Under the pieces are notes generated by a model. The model was not told the origin of the DNA, ran no database searches, and was given only the letters and a program-made list of their open reading frames with translations. Shown piece by piece: positions 25,410 through 37,046 of a stretch of DNA of 64,000 nucleotides (within the stretch, counting starts at the first letter, position 1; the number at the start of each line of letters is the position of its first letter). Source of the DNA: Volvox africanus (lineage: Eukaryota > Chlorophyta > Chlorophyceae > Chlamydomonadales > Volvocaceae); the NCBI GenBank assembly GCA_030268105.1, contig BSDZ01000035.1:405001-469000 (forward strand), given 5' to 3'. The position numbers and the translations under genes were made by a program.

Positions 25410-27250
25410 TCACCTTTTTGACGAACATACCGGTGCCAGTGCTGCCGTAAGTACTGAGCCTGCGGCTACAGTGCTTGCAGGCAGTGCCGATTGTTTGTGT
25501 GTGTCCATTGCTCCCCCTCCGCCAGCGTATTTATGCACATGTGGCTGCACCGTGGCGGGCTGACGAAGCTCAAAACCCAGCACCACCATGTGCGCCTGGG
25601 GAGGAGGTCCTCTGGCCGCCGACTTGGGCGCAGTAGGGGCAGTGACTATGCCGGGCGCCGCTGCCCCCAGTGCGCCGTTTGCAGTGGCCGCCGCGGTGGC
25701 TACTGCCGCCCTGGAGCTTTCAGGCCGCGCGCTGGGAGTGTTCGCCAGTAGTTGTTCACATTCCAGTAGGAATGCCCTTGCATTAGCGGCGGGAATCATG
25801 CCCGGGGCGCCGCTGCTGCTGCCGCTTGGCACGGGCCGCCGCATGGGCACCGGCACGTCGCGGAACACGGGCGACATCCACCGGTTAATGTTGCAGGTGA
25901 AGGAGCGCCAGGGAGGCAGTATTAGGCGGCCGCTTTCGAAGGATGCCTGAAGCTCTGTGCATAGTGCCTGAACCAGCTGGACTAGCTTGGTGGGAGGTCC
26001 CACGAATAGAGGGGGCAAGCACTCCCAGATGTCCCTGGAGGGCAGCGGCGGTGCCAAATGTGCGGCAGTGAATGCGGCACCGGCGACGAGGCGGTATGAA
26101 CGGTGGATGAGGACGGAGGCGTAGACGCCACATGGAAAGCGATAGCGGAGGAGGCGGAGCAACAACATTATGCGTCCATGAAGGACCTCCGTGGGCAAGG
26201 TCTCCGTTCAAACGCCTCCGATTCCGCCACTCACACCTCTCAAAACCTATTTGCTAGGGCCTCGCGTCGTCCCGCCCAGCGCCCCTGGGAACCCAACCCA
26301 GAACCCACCTGTACCTATCCGACATACTGTTCGACTTGAAGTGGTCCTTAAAGTTGGGGTCCAGGACGTAGCCGATACCCGTGCCAGGCAGTACGCAGTA
26401 GCAAAACATGTTCGTCATGGAACGGGACCAGTACTGGCGAGAGTCCGTCACGCGGCGCACCACCACCTGGTGACCCAGGCAGCTCAACCTCAGGGCCACT
26501 TCAGGAACGGAGCTCAAGTAGGATCGCTGCGGCGTTGGGTGCGGGCCCAAGGGGGCGGCGCCACCATCGACAGACCGACCCGCGGGGTTGCTTGGGACGG
26601 CAGTAGTAGTTGCAGGAATCACACGGCAGGCACAGTAGCAGTCGGCGTAAAACTGCGGGAGGAGGAATGATGGGAGGTTACTACTCCTTGTAAGGTACAA
26701 CAAGGACACAAGGTAGGACAACGGCCACCATGTAAGCTGCCCAAGAATTCTTGGCAGTGCATCGAGAAAGCATTTCGGAATTCCGGACTATTCGTGGATC
26801 GGACGTGGACCCTCAGCAACGGCTGCAGCCAACCGATATGCCCTCAGCCAATAAATGCACCTGACGCTCGATTGCGTGCGTCGGCTGCAGGAGAAACTTA
26901 GCAGTCATCAGGAAGTCCTCCACTGATGGCAACTCTGGACTTGCGCGTCGTGGTGGGCTCGTTGATGTGCTGCCGCTCCCGCACCTCCCCACCGAATTTC
27001 GACTTGCATAGCTACTGCGTGCCCAGACGTCCAGAGGCGTCTCGTCACTGCTGCTGCCGGCCTTTGCCTCAGACCGCGCGCACTCTGTGCCTTTCGCTTG
27101 GTCGATCGGCAGGAACTCCCGGCCAGGTCCGCGCATACAGGCAGTTTTTTTGTGGCCGGCGATCAATAATTTCGTTGGTATCGGTTGTGGGAGCGTAGCA
27201 ATTGCCTTCCTGGCTGTCGGGGTCGGTTGATAGTGCTGAGGTCTGTCCAT
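25410..27250 (-). CDS. DUF506 / PDDEXK-like family protein (PF04720-type)
   Basis: Three exons chain in phase on the minus strand to 450 aa: 27250-26861, 26652-26315 and 26034-25410. The conserved core is residues about 180-286. It includes GHQVVVRRVTDSRQYW, GYVLDPNFKDHF, then after the second intron DIWECLPPLFVGPPTKL, VQALC and LILPPWR. In plant DUF506 proteins the corresponding signatures are a VDxxFxxxFE segment, LPxVFVG and LPPWR. The family has a predicted restriction-nuclease-like fold but no established enzyme activity; an Arabidopsis member (RXR1) represses root-hair growth. The N-terminal 130 residues and the last 150 are low complexity. The start at 27250 is the best in-frame ATG; the frame is open to 27352 without another ATG. 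The intron before the last exon contains an open frame running into it, so retention would not be obvious from frame alone. The gene is divergent from TRM13. Confidence 0.75.
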
Positions 27251-28041
27251 TGCGAAGAGGTGCGAAGGTAGAGGAGCACAAGCGCCAAGAAAAGAAGAGG
27301 CCCCGCATCCACCAGCAGGATCAACGTGCAGGGTACAAACCTGAAATACCACAGGATGGGCAATTGTTATCCTTCGACAGCAAAACCTTGAACCTTTTGG
27401 CGCCCCAACTGCCGCTTGCCCAAACGTGCCTTATCCCACAGTAGATATTTTTGTAAATACATACGGCCCCTTTCTTCTATCGCATTAGCTACTGGGCCAC
27501 AATGTCCTTCGTTGGTTGCTCGGCCCCAAGGTATGCTATGCTGACGGAGCAGCGGCGTGAGCAATACTAACCTATCGAGTGCAGAGTTGCTTCAACCAAG
27601 TCTTGGATCGGCATTTAAGATCTCTACCAGCATTTGAAGCAGCTCGTATCCTTGCAGGCCTTTCCAGCCCTGCGAACGCACACTTTCCTTGGCGTCCTTG
27701 GCGCTGGAGCTGCACCTCACACCAGAAACTCTATCTCCGTACTTAATTAATGCAATTGCCTACCATGGCCGACACATGCGCAAACGTTGCCTTTTCGGTC
27801 ACGTTGCAAAAGTGCGAAGGAAAATTCCAGCGACGGGCCAAGCGTTAGGTCAACGCAACCTCTTGGGATCTTTTGCCATTCAGAGTTAGAAATTGAGAGC
27901 CATTCTCGGGTGCGCAGCGTCCGCGACCACATTTCCCGTACAGCGTACGTCGACAATATCACTCGTTTCAGCAACCGTGTTTTGCGATCGTTCATAGCAC
28001 GGAAAAAGCTGCTGTGAACTGGATAACTAGGATATGCTTGA
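27251..28041. promoter_or_regulatory. shared upstream region of divergent DUF506 and TRM13 genes
   Basis: About 790 bp separate the two divergent start codons. Both promoters and 5' UTRs must lie here unless upstream introns exist. I see no clear TATA box, and no convincing exon. Confidence 0.45.
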
Positions 28042-31000
28042 ATGATTACGAAAGGCTCTGCGGCGGGGTCGCCGCATGACAACCCTGAACTAGGTCGCTG
28101 TCACTTTTTCCTCGGAGGAAGAAAATCTAGATTCTGTAGAACATTGGCAATTCCGGGCAAGCGCTTCTGCGGGAACCACCTCCACGTCGGCGATCCGGTT
28201 GCCGCGCCGACGGCACCCCAACGAGTACCCTGCCCCCTGGACCCCAACCACACCGTCCTCGCCTCTGAGCTTGAGCTCCACGTTTCAAAGCGGTGTCCTG
28301 CACTTGCGCTGGCCCTGCGGGAACGGGTCAGTTTTCCTCCTTGTGGGCATTTTTGTTCACCAAAATGGGTTCCGGCGTGTCAGCCCCTTCCGTAATACGG
28401 GTGCCACAAGGACCAAACAGCAAGATTGGTAGGGGGTGAAGGTGATTTTGTGCGTAATTTGCAAACCGTGTGATCTTGCATTGCTATTGATACTAGCTTC
28501 ATGACCAACTGCCAGCCCCGTGTAACGGCAACCTTACGGCAGTGACGCTACGCTACTACCACGCCGCAGCGCCTAGCGCCGCTTGGCTCTTCCCACCTGC
28601 CTGTCAGTTAGCTCAACGTGCGGATTTTGACCTAATATATGGCAGCGCAGCATTCTCCGCTGACCCGCCTCCCAACCATGCGCCAACCTGTCTATTGCAC
28701 ATCCATATCCCCGTTTCCCTGCTCGTGACGCCGAATCAGTGTTTTAAGTCCTGTCCCACCGCTTGATCTGCCCCTCTGCCCCTAGGCTCAACCACACTTC
28801 TTTGAGGATGTCAATGTGGGCAGCGATGCAGAACCCAATCTGCCACCGCCGCCACCGCGGCCACCAACCCGAGCTGCAGTAGTCGCTATTGGTGCGGGTT
28901 CCGCTTTAGTAGACACGACGGCAGGGCCAGCTTCAGGGCCAGGACCGTCAACCTCAGCGTCATCAGCGGAGGCAGTGGCGCCCGCCTGTCTCTCGGCAGC
29001 CTCTATTGGTTGCTGCAGAAGCACTGGCCCCGGAATCGGTGGTAGCGTTGCAATCCTTGCCGACGACCCAGGGGACGGCTCAGGCTCGGCGGCAAAAGTC
29101 CCCGCTGGCACTCCTCGTTCAGCAGCTGCCTGGGGTCCCCCTCTGGGTCCCTTCCAGCGTGGGAGGGCGGCTCAGCGGGCAGCGCTGGCTCGGAGCCTTG
29201 GAGAGGAGGCGTTTATGAAGCTGCTGGCAAGGGTAGGAAAGCAGCGGCCTCGCAACGAGCGTGGATGGATTTCCTACACCGATGGTTTTCATGATCATGC
29301 AAATCACGAAACTGAAGTATTATTATAAAATGTTACAATAACAATGAGCCGAGCCGCAAGCTGCGGGTAAAGAGTGCGATATGTGAATAAAACGCTCGTC
29401 ACAGGAACTGTCGATATATGTCGATATATCTCGAACGTTAAAGTGCTGCGCCGCTTTGGGGTTGAACCCATGCAGGGCATAAGCCACACAAAACACACCA
29501 AAAAATACAGAGCTGACCAGCGCTAAGTCAGCGACGCAGCTGAATGGCATGCCTTTCTTGGCTATCTACTCGACTCGGGTATTTATTGCTGCTGGAAAGC
29601 ACCCCACGTCCCTTCCTCGTCTCGGCCTCATCGTGGGAGCTTCCCCTTGCTCTCTCCTCCCCGCCCTTTGCGTTTCAGGTAGAGGCCGCCCACACTGAGG
29701 CCTGTGGTCCCGACCTGCTAGTCGACTGTGTGATGCGGCCGGCTGAGTGTGAGGAGATGCTGGCAGCACCTTCCCAGCTGCGGCCCTTTGACCTCAAACA
29801 TGGGCTACAGCAGGCGTCTATAGTAGGTGGGTGCGGTGGGATGCGGTGGTGTTATGTGAAATGGCAGCGCGGGAGTACGATAAACCCTGGTCAATTAACC
29901 GCGTCTGTTCTTCTGTGTACCGTACCATCACGATACCAGGGCGCATAAGAAAGTAATCACCGAGCGGGCGGCTCGTAACAACATGCGATGGCGTGCAAAT
30001 GACCTGCTCGTAACTTGCTTAACAAGTCGGGAGAGTCGCACCAGTCTGAGCATGGCTGAGTGGCACCAACCCATGATAGAGATTGCTGGTTCGTTGCAAG
30101 CCGTCGCGAGCTCCAAAGAGCTCGTTTAAGGTTCATAGCTTCATATGGATAAAGGACGCCCTTGAACATGCCGATATAAAGATTATGCATACGAGAGGAG
30201 TGCAGTATTCGAACCTGGAAATATGCAACCGGTCTGCGCCGTCCCTTTCCCGTGCCAGTTTCTTGAGAGCACCTAGCTGCCACAAATCTACACTAGGCAG
30301 CATCGTTTAAGTAGCGCTCTTCGCGGCGTTCTGGTGGTCTTCAAGGTCTTCACATCGCTTTTCCTTTTCATACGGAGTTTTTATACGGTATGAAAATTAC
30401 ACAACTGAAACAGGCCCAAATAACCTTGCAGAGTGAGCAGGTTTTTTCTGGTCCCATTCGTGCTGTTCTTCGGATATTTGGAATCCACTCTACATACTTT
30501 TGCAATCCACTATCAAAAGACCTATGAACACACAATCCTGGAGCAGCATGAAGTGCTCATCTGCGGCCAAACGCGTATCATAAGCTCATTCCTTAGCTCA
30601 GGAGCGTCCGTGTTTTATATACGTACTGCTTTGCCAATCCCGTCAAAATATAAACATCTTCGTTCGACTCTTCGACACGCCTCGAAAGAAATGTTATTAC
30701 TATTAGGCTAATCCAATACCGACGACTCGACAGTTAGGTTACGTTTTGACACTAATTTGTATGTACTAACTTGATGCGATTAAGGCAAGGCAAAGAGGTC
30801 ACAGTGTACAGGTGTGCATTTCTAGCTACGAATATTCTGTTTATAAATCAGTTGCCTAAGGTGCATCACGTGTGAAAGGTTGCATCCGACTGCTTGGCGT
30901 TTGCCATGATTATGAAAGTCCTTAAATCAAAGGCCGATAACGCCCTATCAGGAGAAGGAAAGGCTCGGGAGGCCCAGGACCGGGCAGTCGGCCGGCCTTG

Positions 31001-34000
31001 GACCTCCGGGCAGGGCGGCCTCCAGCCTTATCCGGGATGTGGAATATCTGTGTTGTGATATACCGTTCTTCAAGTCCGTTTCCTCTGTTGTGAAGGCTAT
31101 GGACTCCGGCATTGCGCTATCGTATCTCGTTTCAATGCGACACCGATGTCGGTATCATGCAACCTAATAAAATTGCCTCATCCCTCACCGCATAAGCAGC
31201 AAAAAATCAATCATGCGGAGGCGGGACTCGCCCAGCTTGGCTCAGGAGTTGAGTGTCAGATCATTTGTAGTCGCTCCAGGTCCCCCGAAGGAACCATATG
31301 TTCCCGCCCACAGGTGGAACAACCTATCTTCATACATCCCTTTCGGAACCCTTGGCCCCCACGCTTTATTACATTTACCTGTGTTCCTCTTCTCTCTGAG
31401 GTGCGCCGCCTGCATCCATCCTGTATACATCACATCTCTTTCTTTTCGCGGTACTCAACTCTGTTTCCCGCATTCTGAACAGGCAATATGCAGCGCGTGG
31501 GCCTCATCTCCCCCGGTCAAAATGTAGGTACACCGCTTTATTTGTCTGACATTACATGGTTAATGGGGTTGGTAATTGTCAGGATTCTAGCTGCCTAGAT
31601 TGGGACGCATCCCGGGAACAAGCCAGCTGGTGAAACTGATTGGCGGACTCGTGGCATTTTGCGCCTACCGCCCATGCCCAAGGCGACTGTGCCTAAGAAG
31701 GGCGATCGCGGCCTCTCGAGGCGTTGATGCCTATTACAGCACCGGCTGTGAGCGGACTCTTGTTCTTAGCTCCATTCGACTTCCACTTGTCCCCAACACA
31801 GAACCCGGGGCCACGGGTCACCTGCGAGCTAACGCGCAGTAGTGATCCGGTCGTGGACTTTTCGGCAAGAGCTGCCTCAGCTGTAACGAACGACCCACGA
31901 TTCGATACCAAGGCCCGAACTCAGGACATGCTGGTTACATCGGCTGCCTTAGGAGCAGCAGGCAAGACACCAGCCGAGCTCGGGCCCCAACGCGACAGGC
32001 TGATCCTTTTCCTGCTCTCCGTTAACGATTGCTTCCCGTCTTTCTCCCGCCTCTCTCTTCCCGGTCTAAGCCGTCCTAAGTCCTAACCCTAGAAAAGCCC
32101 ATCCCGGCTCAGCGAATCCGCCGCCCCGCCCCACCTTCCCTCCGGTGACCGAGTCCCTTTTCCTTGTGCATTGAAAGCCGCAACCTGCTGCTGATTATGT
32201 CTCAGCGTCAAAAGACCTGAGCCCCACCCTACCATCTAACGTACCTGTTTCCTTCTCCATCAAACCTGCCTCCACCTCACCCCGGGTCTCCACTTTCATT
32301 TTGCGTTGTTGTGGGTGCATCCTGGTAGGGTGGTGCAGGTGTGGGGGTGGTTGAGCTGGGGGCGGGGAAGGGCTACCTTGGGGCCACCCTGGCGAGCAGC
32401 TGTGGAGTAGACCGGCTTGTGGCCACCGATGTCAAGTCGGGGTTCAAACTGAAGGTGCGTCATCACTGTGCCCTTAGCGTTTTCCTGGCTATGGATTCTG
32501 GAATCACCTGAGTCGGGGCTGTAAGTCCAGGGGAGGCAGGATATTCTATGTGTCTGTGTGTGCGTGCGTTGGGGGCAGGGAGAGGGACAGGAGGAGGGGG
32601 TTATGGTAGCGGTGCCCAAAGGGTAGCGGTGCTCAGATAGCTGTGCCCTTCCCCTGGGCGCTCTGATGGTGAGGGCTGTAAAGATACTCTTAACAGATGC
32701 ACACCCTACGGGTTGACCCGGCTACGTACCTACACAAGCTCAGACAGCGATGCCGGGTCTGCGTTGTCCGCTTCCTATACCGTTTATCATCTCTACTCGG
32801 TTATCATTGTTAGAGACAGCCCTTCCGTCCCGCGACACTCTCCTCCCTCCCCTAGGCAGACCGGCGGGTACGCCACATTGTCTTCGGTCGCTACCGAGTA
32901 GACCTCAAGGTGCGTAGTCCCCGTAGTGCCTGTACATGTGAAGAGGTGACAGCCCCTCTTTGACGTGAAGGAGAGGGAACCTCGCGTTCATACTGCTGAT
33001 GAGGAAGGCATCAACACAAGAGGACACAAGTCCCCTATACACATTTCCTTTTGCGGCTTAGAGGTTAGTGGCTACCCTGCTGGTTAGTGGTTACCCTTCC
33101 ACCCCTTACTTCTCAAAGGGACGACATGGTAATGTGGTATATCCGCAATTGCAATTCACGTCCTGTTCAGTGGCAAAGGTCGTTCCTTGTGGACTTGTTG
33201 CTTAAATATGTTGTCACCTCAACCAAAGGTGTACCCTGCAATCTTGCCCCTCAGGACTACGTCCCCTCTGCCACACCGGAGCTGGCCTCTGCCCCGCCAG
33301 GATCCCCCTGGGTGGCTGTCGCCAAACACCTGTGCGGCGCTGCCACCGACTACGGACTGCGGGCGTGTATAACTCAGGACCCTCTGCTAGGGATCTCAAC
33401 CGCGGTCGTGGGCGTCGCCACAGCCACAGCCACCACCATGAAGGCAGCGTGGGCCGGTGTCACGGAGAACAGCGAATGCAAAGGGCAGAGCGGGTCTGGT
33501 CCAGCAGGACGGAAGCGGCGGCGGCGTGGGACAAGGGAGGCGGAGGGGCTCGGGAGGAGCGAGGGGGCGTTAGTTGGAAAGGAGCTGTGCAAAGCGCTCG
33601 TCACGGAGTCGGCGGATGGTCATGCGGCCACCGGAGGCCCAGATACGACGCAGCCATACGAACCCCAGCACCAATTGAGAGGTCAAGAGCAGGAGGAACA
33701 GCTGCATCCGCAACAACGCCAAAAAGTCCCGGAGGGTAGTGGCCAGCCGAGCGTGAGCAGCGGGAACGCCGGTTACAGCGACGGGAGCGGCGGTGCAGTT
33801 CTCCGTGGGCTGGCGATTGCGCCTTGCTGTCATCACCGCTGCGGCTGGCGAGCCTATACAGGCAAGCCGCTATTCCGTCGTCTGGGTCTTAGCGCGACGG
33901 ACTTCGAGCTGATCAGCTGGATGACAGGTGGGTTCGGTGCATCTTGTGAGTACCTCATGTGAGTGCCTTAATGCACCTACCCCTGGTTCTCAAAACTTTT

Positions 34001-34871
34001 GATTGAATGCATGTAGTCGTTCCGGTACCAGTTTCCGCAACGTTTTGCCCCAAACCTTGCTCTGGACCACCTCCCAGGTTGGGCTCTGTGCGGACATGAC
34101 ACACCCGCGGGTGCTCCAGTAGCTGAGGCCTCTGCTGTGAACGATGTCGATTGCGAGGTTGACGGTGATGACGGCGGCAATGACGGCGGCGGCGTGGGCA
34201 CCGGAGGTGGGGGCGCTACCATCAGTGGCCCTGTCAATGGCTCCCCCGGCGCCGCCAGCAAGACGGATTGTGCGCCAGACTCCAGGACCCAGCCATCGCC
34301 GCCGCTACCGGCGCCGAGGGAGTCAGAAGGTACGCTTCCAGCTCGCAATGAAGCGCAAGACGGGGAGGGCGACGGGAATGGCACGGCCATGACGCCGGTC
34401 GTGGTAGCGGCAGCTGATACGGAGCTGCGTCCTGCTGCCTTAGCCGCCGGTCATTACGTAATGGACTCATCTTCCACTCTCTCACCAATGACCCTGGCGC
34501 GGGGCCCAACTCCTGAGCCTTTATCCACGGCCACATTTGACCCCGTCTTTAGACTTTCCCGGGCCCTCCGCATGGCAGTGGGCCAAAAATGCAAGCAGCT
34601 GATTGACGCAGGGCGGCTGGACTGGTTGCGGCGGCGGTTTCGAATCGTGGAGCTGGTGTCGTATATTGGGCCTGAGGTGACGGGCGAGAACCGGCTGCTG
34701 CTGGCGGTGAATCCGCTGTGGGCTCCTGGGGCAGGTGTTGGTAGCAGCGGCGGTCGAGGTGATGACGGTGATGGTTGGCCTGGCAGTGAGGGTGCAGCTG
34801 GTCTTGCAGACCCACCGGTACGGCCTGAGAGGAGGATTGAGGCCACTGGCGAGGGGAATGCCGAGGCGTAG
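28042..34871 (+). CDS. TRM13: tRNA:m4X (2'-O-) methyltransferase TRM13
   Basis: TRM13 methylates the ribose at position 4 of the acceptor stem of certain tRNAs (in yeast Pro, Gly and His tRNAs). Eight exons chain in phase to 853 aa: 28042-28326, 28786-29232, 29679-29826, 31483-31527, 32339-32454, 32856-32909, 33255-33927 and 34078-34871. Exon 1 carries both family zinc fingers: CCCH (C20, C32, C43, H46) and the CHHC U11-48K type (C64, H70, H80, C85). The SAM-binding segment VVELGAGKGYLG lies at about 312-323, AVAKHLCGAATDYGLRACI at about 386-404, LAIAPCCHHRCGW at about 551-563, and the C-terminal GQKCKQLIDAGRLDWLR follows. Two low-complexity insertions enlarge it well beyond yeast or human TRM13: about 140 residues inside exon 7 and about 110 in exon 8. 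The 45-bp exon 4 is supported by phase and by the family motif it encodes (GNMQRVGLI). Confidence 0.93.
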
Positions 34872-34930
34872 GTGCCGATCGTTCTCTTCTTTTCTATTTC
34901 GCGTTTTTTGCACCGGGCTTTGAAATCAAT

Positions 34931-34935
34931 TGTAA
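34931..34935 (+). promoter_or_regulatory. poly(A) signal TGTAA
   Basis: TGTAA about 60 bp after the TRM13 stop, a typical distance for a green-algal 3' UTR. Confidence 0.65.
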
Positions 34936-36039
34936 TGTGCCACTCCTGTTTCTCTTGTTGAAGCCATCTGGTGTTCCGGTCACTGCCTGGAGAAGCTCTC
35001 GTTAGGATGTTATAAGATATCAGCAGAAGAAGAATCGTGAAGGTATGAGAAACAGGAGGAACAGGATCAGGGTGCAGCACCTTACTTTCCTTTGGAGTTC
35101 GGGGGCTCCTGTGGGCATTAACAGCATGTCATAGCCTTACGTGCCGTATAACCTACGAGGCGCTCAGATACTCGGGCAATGGCAGGATGTCTGTGCTGAT
35201 TGACTGTGTGCAGCCCATGGTTTACAGTCCTGGTAGTGACGTAGGCTGCCACATGCAAGATTCCCACCATTGTGTAAGCCGCAACAAGATGATGCCGTGT
35301 ATTTCGACGTCCGAGGATGGCACTATGGCGTTAAGGGACCAGGGAACTCGGTCGAACTCGAAAATTCTTAGAAATTGGTACATATTAGGGATAGTACTAT
35401 CATTTAAACCACATCGGTGTTCAAGTGAGCTCTGCTTTTACGGTGGAGCGGTGATTGGTAGTTGGTTGCTCTCCCTGTCCTGGTCGCTGACCCTCCTACG
35501 TCCTAACCCGTGCGTCCTAACGAACACGTCCAGTCCGGCGGCACTGTGGGTCCCTCCCGAGGTGTCGTGCACAAAACGTTCGGTGGTTGCGAGGCTGGAT
35601 TCGCTGATCCTCTAACAACGTTGCACGTATATTGGGATAAGTCTGGTCCCTGGACTACTGGTTCATATGGCCTACAGGCTAGGACAAGAGTCCTATTGAA
35701 TACCCCAGCCACCATCACATCTCCTTTCAATACCCTGCCCGAAGGTCGCTCTTCCGTGCACCTTCCATCTGGTCCCCTCCGTTGCCATCTGGGAAAAGTA
35801 ATATACTGATGCAATAGCAGAACGCCGGCGCAGACAGTTCAGTACGACATAATTTGTAATGCTGCCTGATTCCATGATAACAGGGCAATCGACTGAGGTC
35901 ACTTGCACTTGCTCGCTGGCGTAACTGTGGGTGTGACCACGTGCTAAACACATGCAACAGGCAGTCGGTTCCTATCCGTACCGGCCTGTTGTCGGGGCCA
36001 CGTTACTTCGTTGCTTCTAGTGATTCGGCTGTAGGCGCA
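34936..36039. other. intergenic region between TRM13 and the MMACHC-like gene
   Basis: About 1.1 kb. Its short open frames resemble nothing. It must hold the promoter and 5' UTR of the MMACHC-like gene; no TATA box is obvious. Confidence 0.45.
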
Positions 36040-36780
36040 ATGCAAAGTCTATATGATTGTTTAGCGGCCCTCTTGGCAACGTCGGGCTTTGACCTTGTCG
36101 CTCCCTTCACGGCCCAGGCTTACAATGCGTGCCGCTTGCCCGGCGTGCCTGAGCTGCCGACATTCGGAAGAGACAATACCCTTGCATTTGTGATAGGGAA
36201 TACGAAGGCACTCTGGTCATGCTTTCTGCGTTACCTCTCGCAGAACCCAAACAAAATGGACGTGGAGGACCCGCTCGACAGATACACACAAGTGTGTATT
36301 GAAACTGCAATTTCGGAGTCTTTCTCAACAGTCAGTCTCGCAACCGAACTCCGATGGGGCTTCAAAACAACGGCTCAGGAGGGCTTTGTGGATTTACTGC
36401 GCGCAGCGCATGTTTCTGGGCTGGCGTTCCTGGACGAGGAGATTCACCTGTGCACTCATTCGGTCTACGGACCCTGGATTGCGCTGAGGGCAGTAGTGGT
36501 CGTCGACGCATGCTCAAGCAACCTGGCTAGGATAGATACACCTCCCCAATACAACCCATTTCCAGATATTCGGCCGCAAATCCTTAATAAGCTCCAAGAC
36601 ATGAAAAATACAGGCGCCATGGACCATTGGAAGGAACAGTGGTCCCAGTGGGCGGACTTGCGGCGCTTAGCTGGCAGCGCCGCGCAAGCACATGCTTATG
36701 ATGAGCGCCAGCTCGAATATCATTACACACAATCTCGGATGGTGCTTGAATCCGCTGTAAAAGACTACCTGCTTGGGTAG
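36040..36780 (+). CDS. MMACHC/CblC-like cobalamin-processing protein, single exon
   Basis: MMACHC (CblC) binds cobalamin in the cytosol and removes its upper axial ligand using glutathione or flavin, supplying B12 to methionine synthase and methylmalonyl-CoA mutase. The 246-aa frame aligns with the family from its first residue. It has an N-terminal helix with GFDLVAPFTAQAYN, then NTLAFVIGNTKALW, then DPLDRY, and the strongly conserved HSVYGPWIALRAVVVVD (the IHPRFGGWFAIRGVVLL region of the human protein), followed by a family-like W-rich C-terminal segment. The start is the first ATG of the frame, which is otherwise open to 35941. The coding sequence has no intron although the neighbours have 3 to 39 exons. 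Bases 36548-36780 are repeated immediately downstream (separate entry). Human MMACHC has a longer, Pro-rich disordered tail that is absent here. Confidence 0.85.
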   Translation: MQSLYDCLAALLATSGFDLVAPFTAQAYNACRLPGVPELPTFGRDNTLAFVIGNTKALWSCFLRYLSQNPNKMDVEDPLDRYTQVCIETAISESFSTVSLATELRWGFKTTAQEGFVDLLRAAHVSGLAFLDEEIHLCTHSVYGPWIALRAVVVVDACSSNLARIDTPPQYNPFPDIRPQILNKLQDMKNTGAMDHWKEQWSQWADLRRLAGSAAQAHAYDERQLEYHYTQSRMVLESAVKDYLLG

Positions 36781-37046
36781 GGTGGTTGGCGCAATATAAC
36801 CAATACAACCCATTTCCAGATATTCGGCCGCAAATACTTAATAAGCTCCAAGACATGAAAAATACAGGCGCCATGGACCATTGGAAGGAGCAGTGGTCCC
36901 AGTGGGCGGACTTGCGGCGCGTAGCTGGCAGGGCCGCGCAAGCACATGCTTACAGTGAGCACCAGATCGAGTATTATTACACACAATCTCGGATGGTGCT
37001 TGAATTCGCTGTAAAAGACTACCTGCTTGGGTAGGGTGGTTGGCGC
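36548..37046 (+). repeat. tandem duplication (period 254 bp) of the MMACHC-like 3' end
   Basis: Copy 1 is 36548-36792 and copy 2 is 36802-37046, 245 bp each with a 9-bp spacer. By eye there are 12 substitutions and no insertion or deletion. Copy 1 is the last 77 codons plus stop of the MMACHC-like gene and 12 bp of 3' UTR. Copy 2 keeps the same reading frame to its own TAG (37032-37034). Because the offset is 254 bp, copy 2 is out of frame with the gene and sits behind its stop codon. Confidence 0.95.

Noticed and set aside
28090..28281. Minus-strand frame opposite TRM13 exon 1
   Set aside because: The plus strand encodes two intact family zinc fingers here; the minus frame is an antisense shadow.
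29304..29550. Minus-strand frame and tRNA-like GGTTGAACCC sequence in TRM13 intron 2
   Set aside because: The GGTTGAACCC resembles a B box but lacks the consensus C, and no matching A box or cloverleaf could be drawn.
35941..36039. N-terminal extension of the MMACHC-like frame
   Set aside because: The frame is open but has no ATG before 36040, and family similarity begins at the residue after that ATG.
36786..37034. Separate small gene behind the MMACHC-like gene
   Set aside because: It is copy 2 of the tandem duplication; it lacks the N-terminal two thirds of the protein and has no start context of its own.
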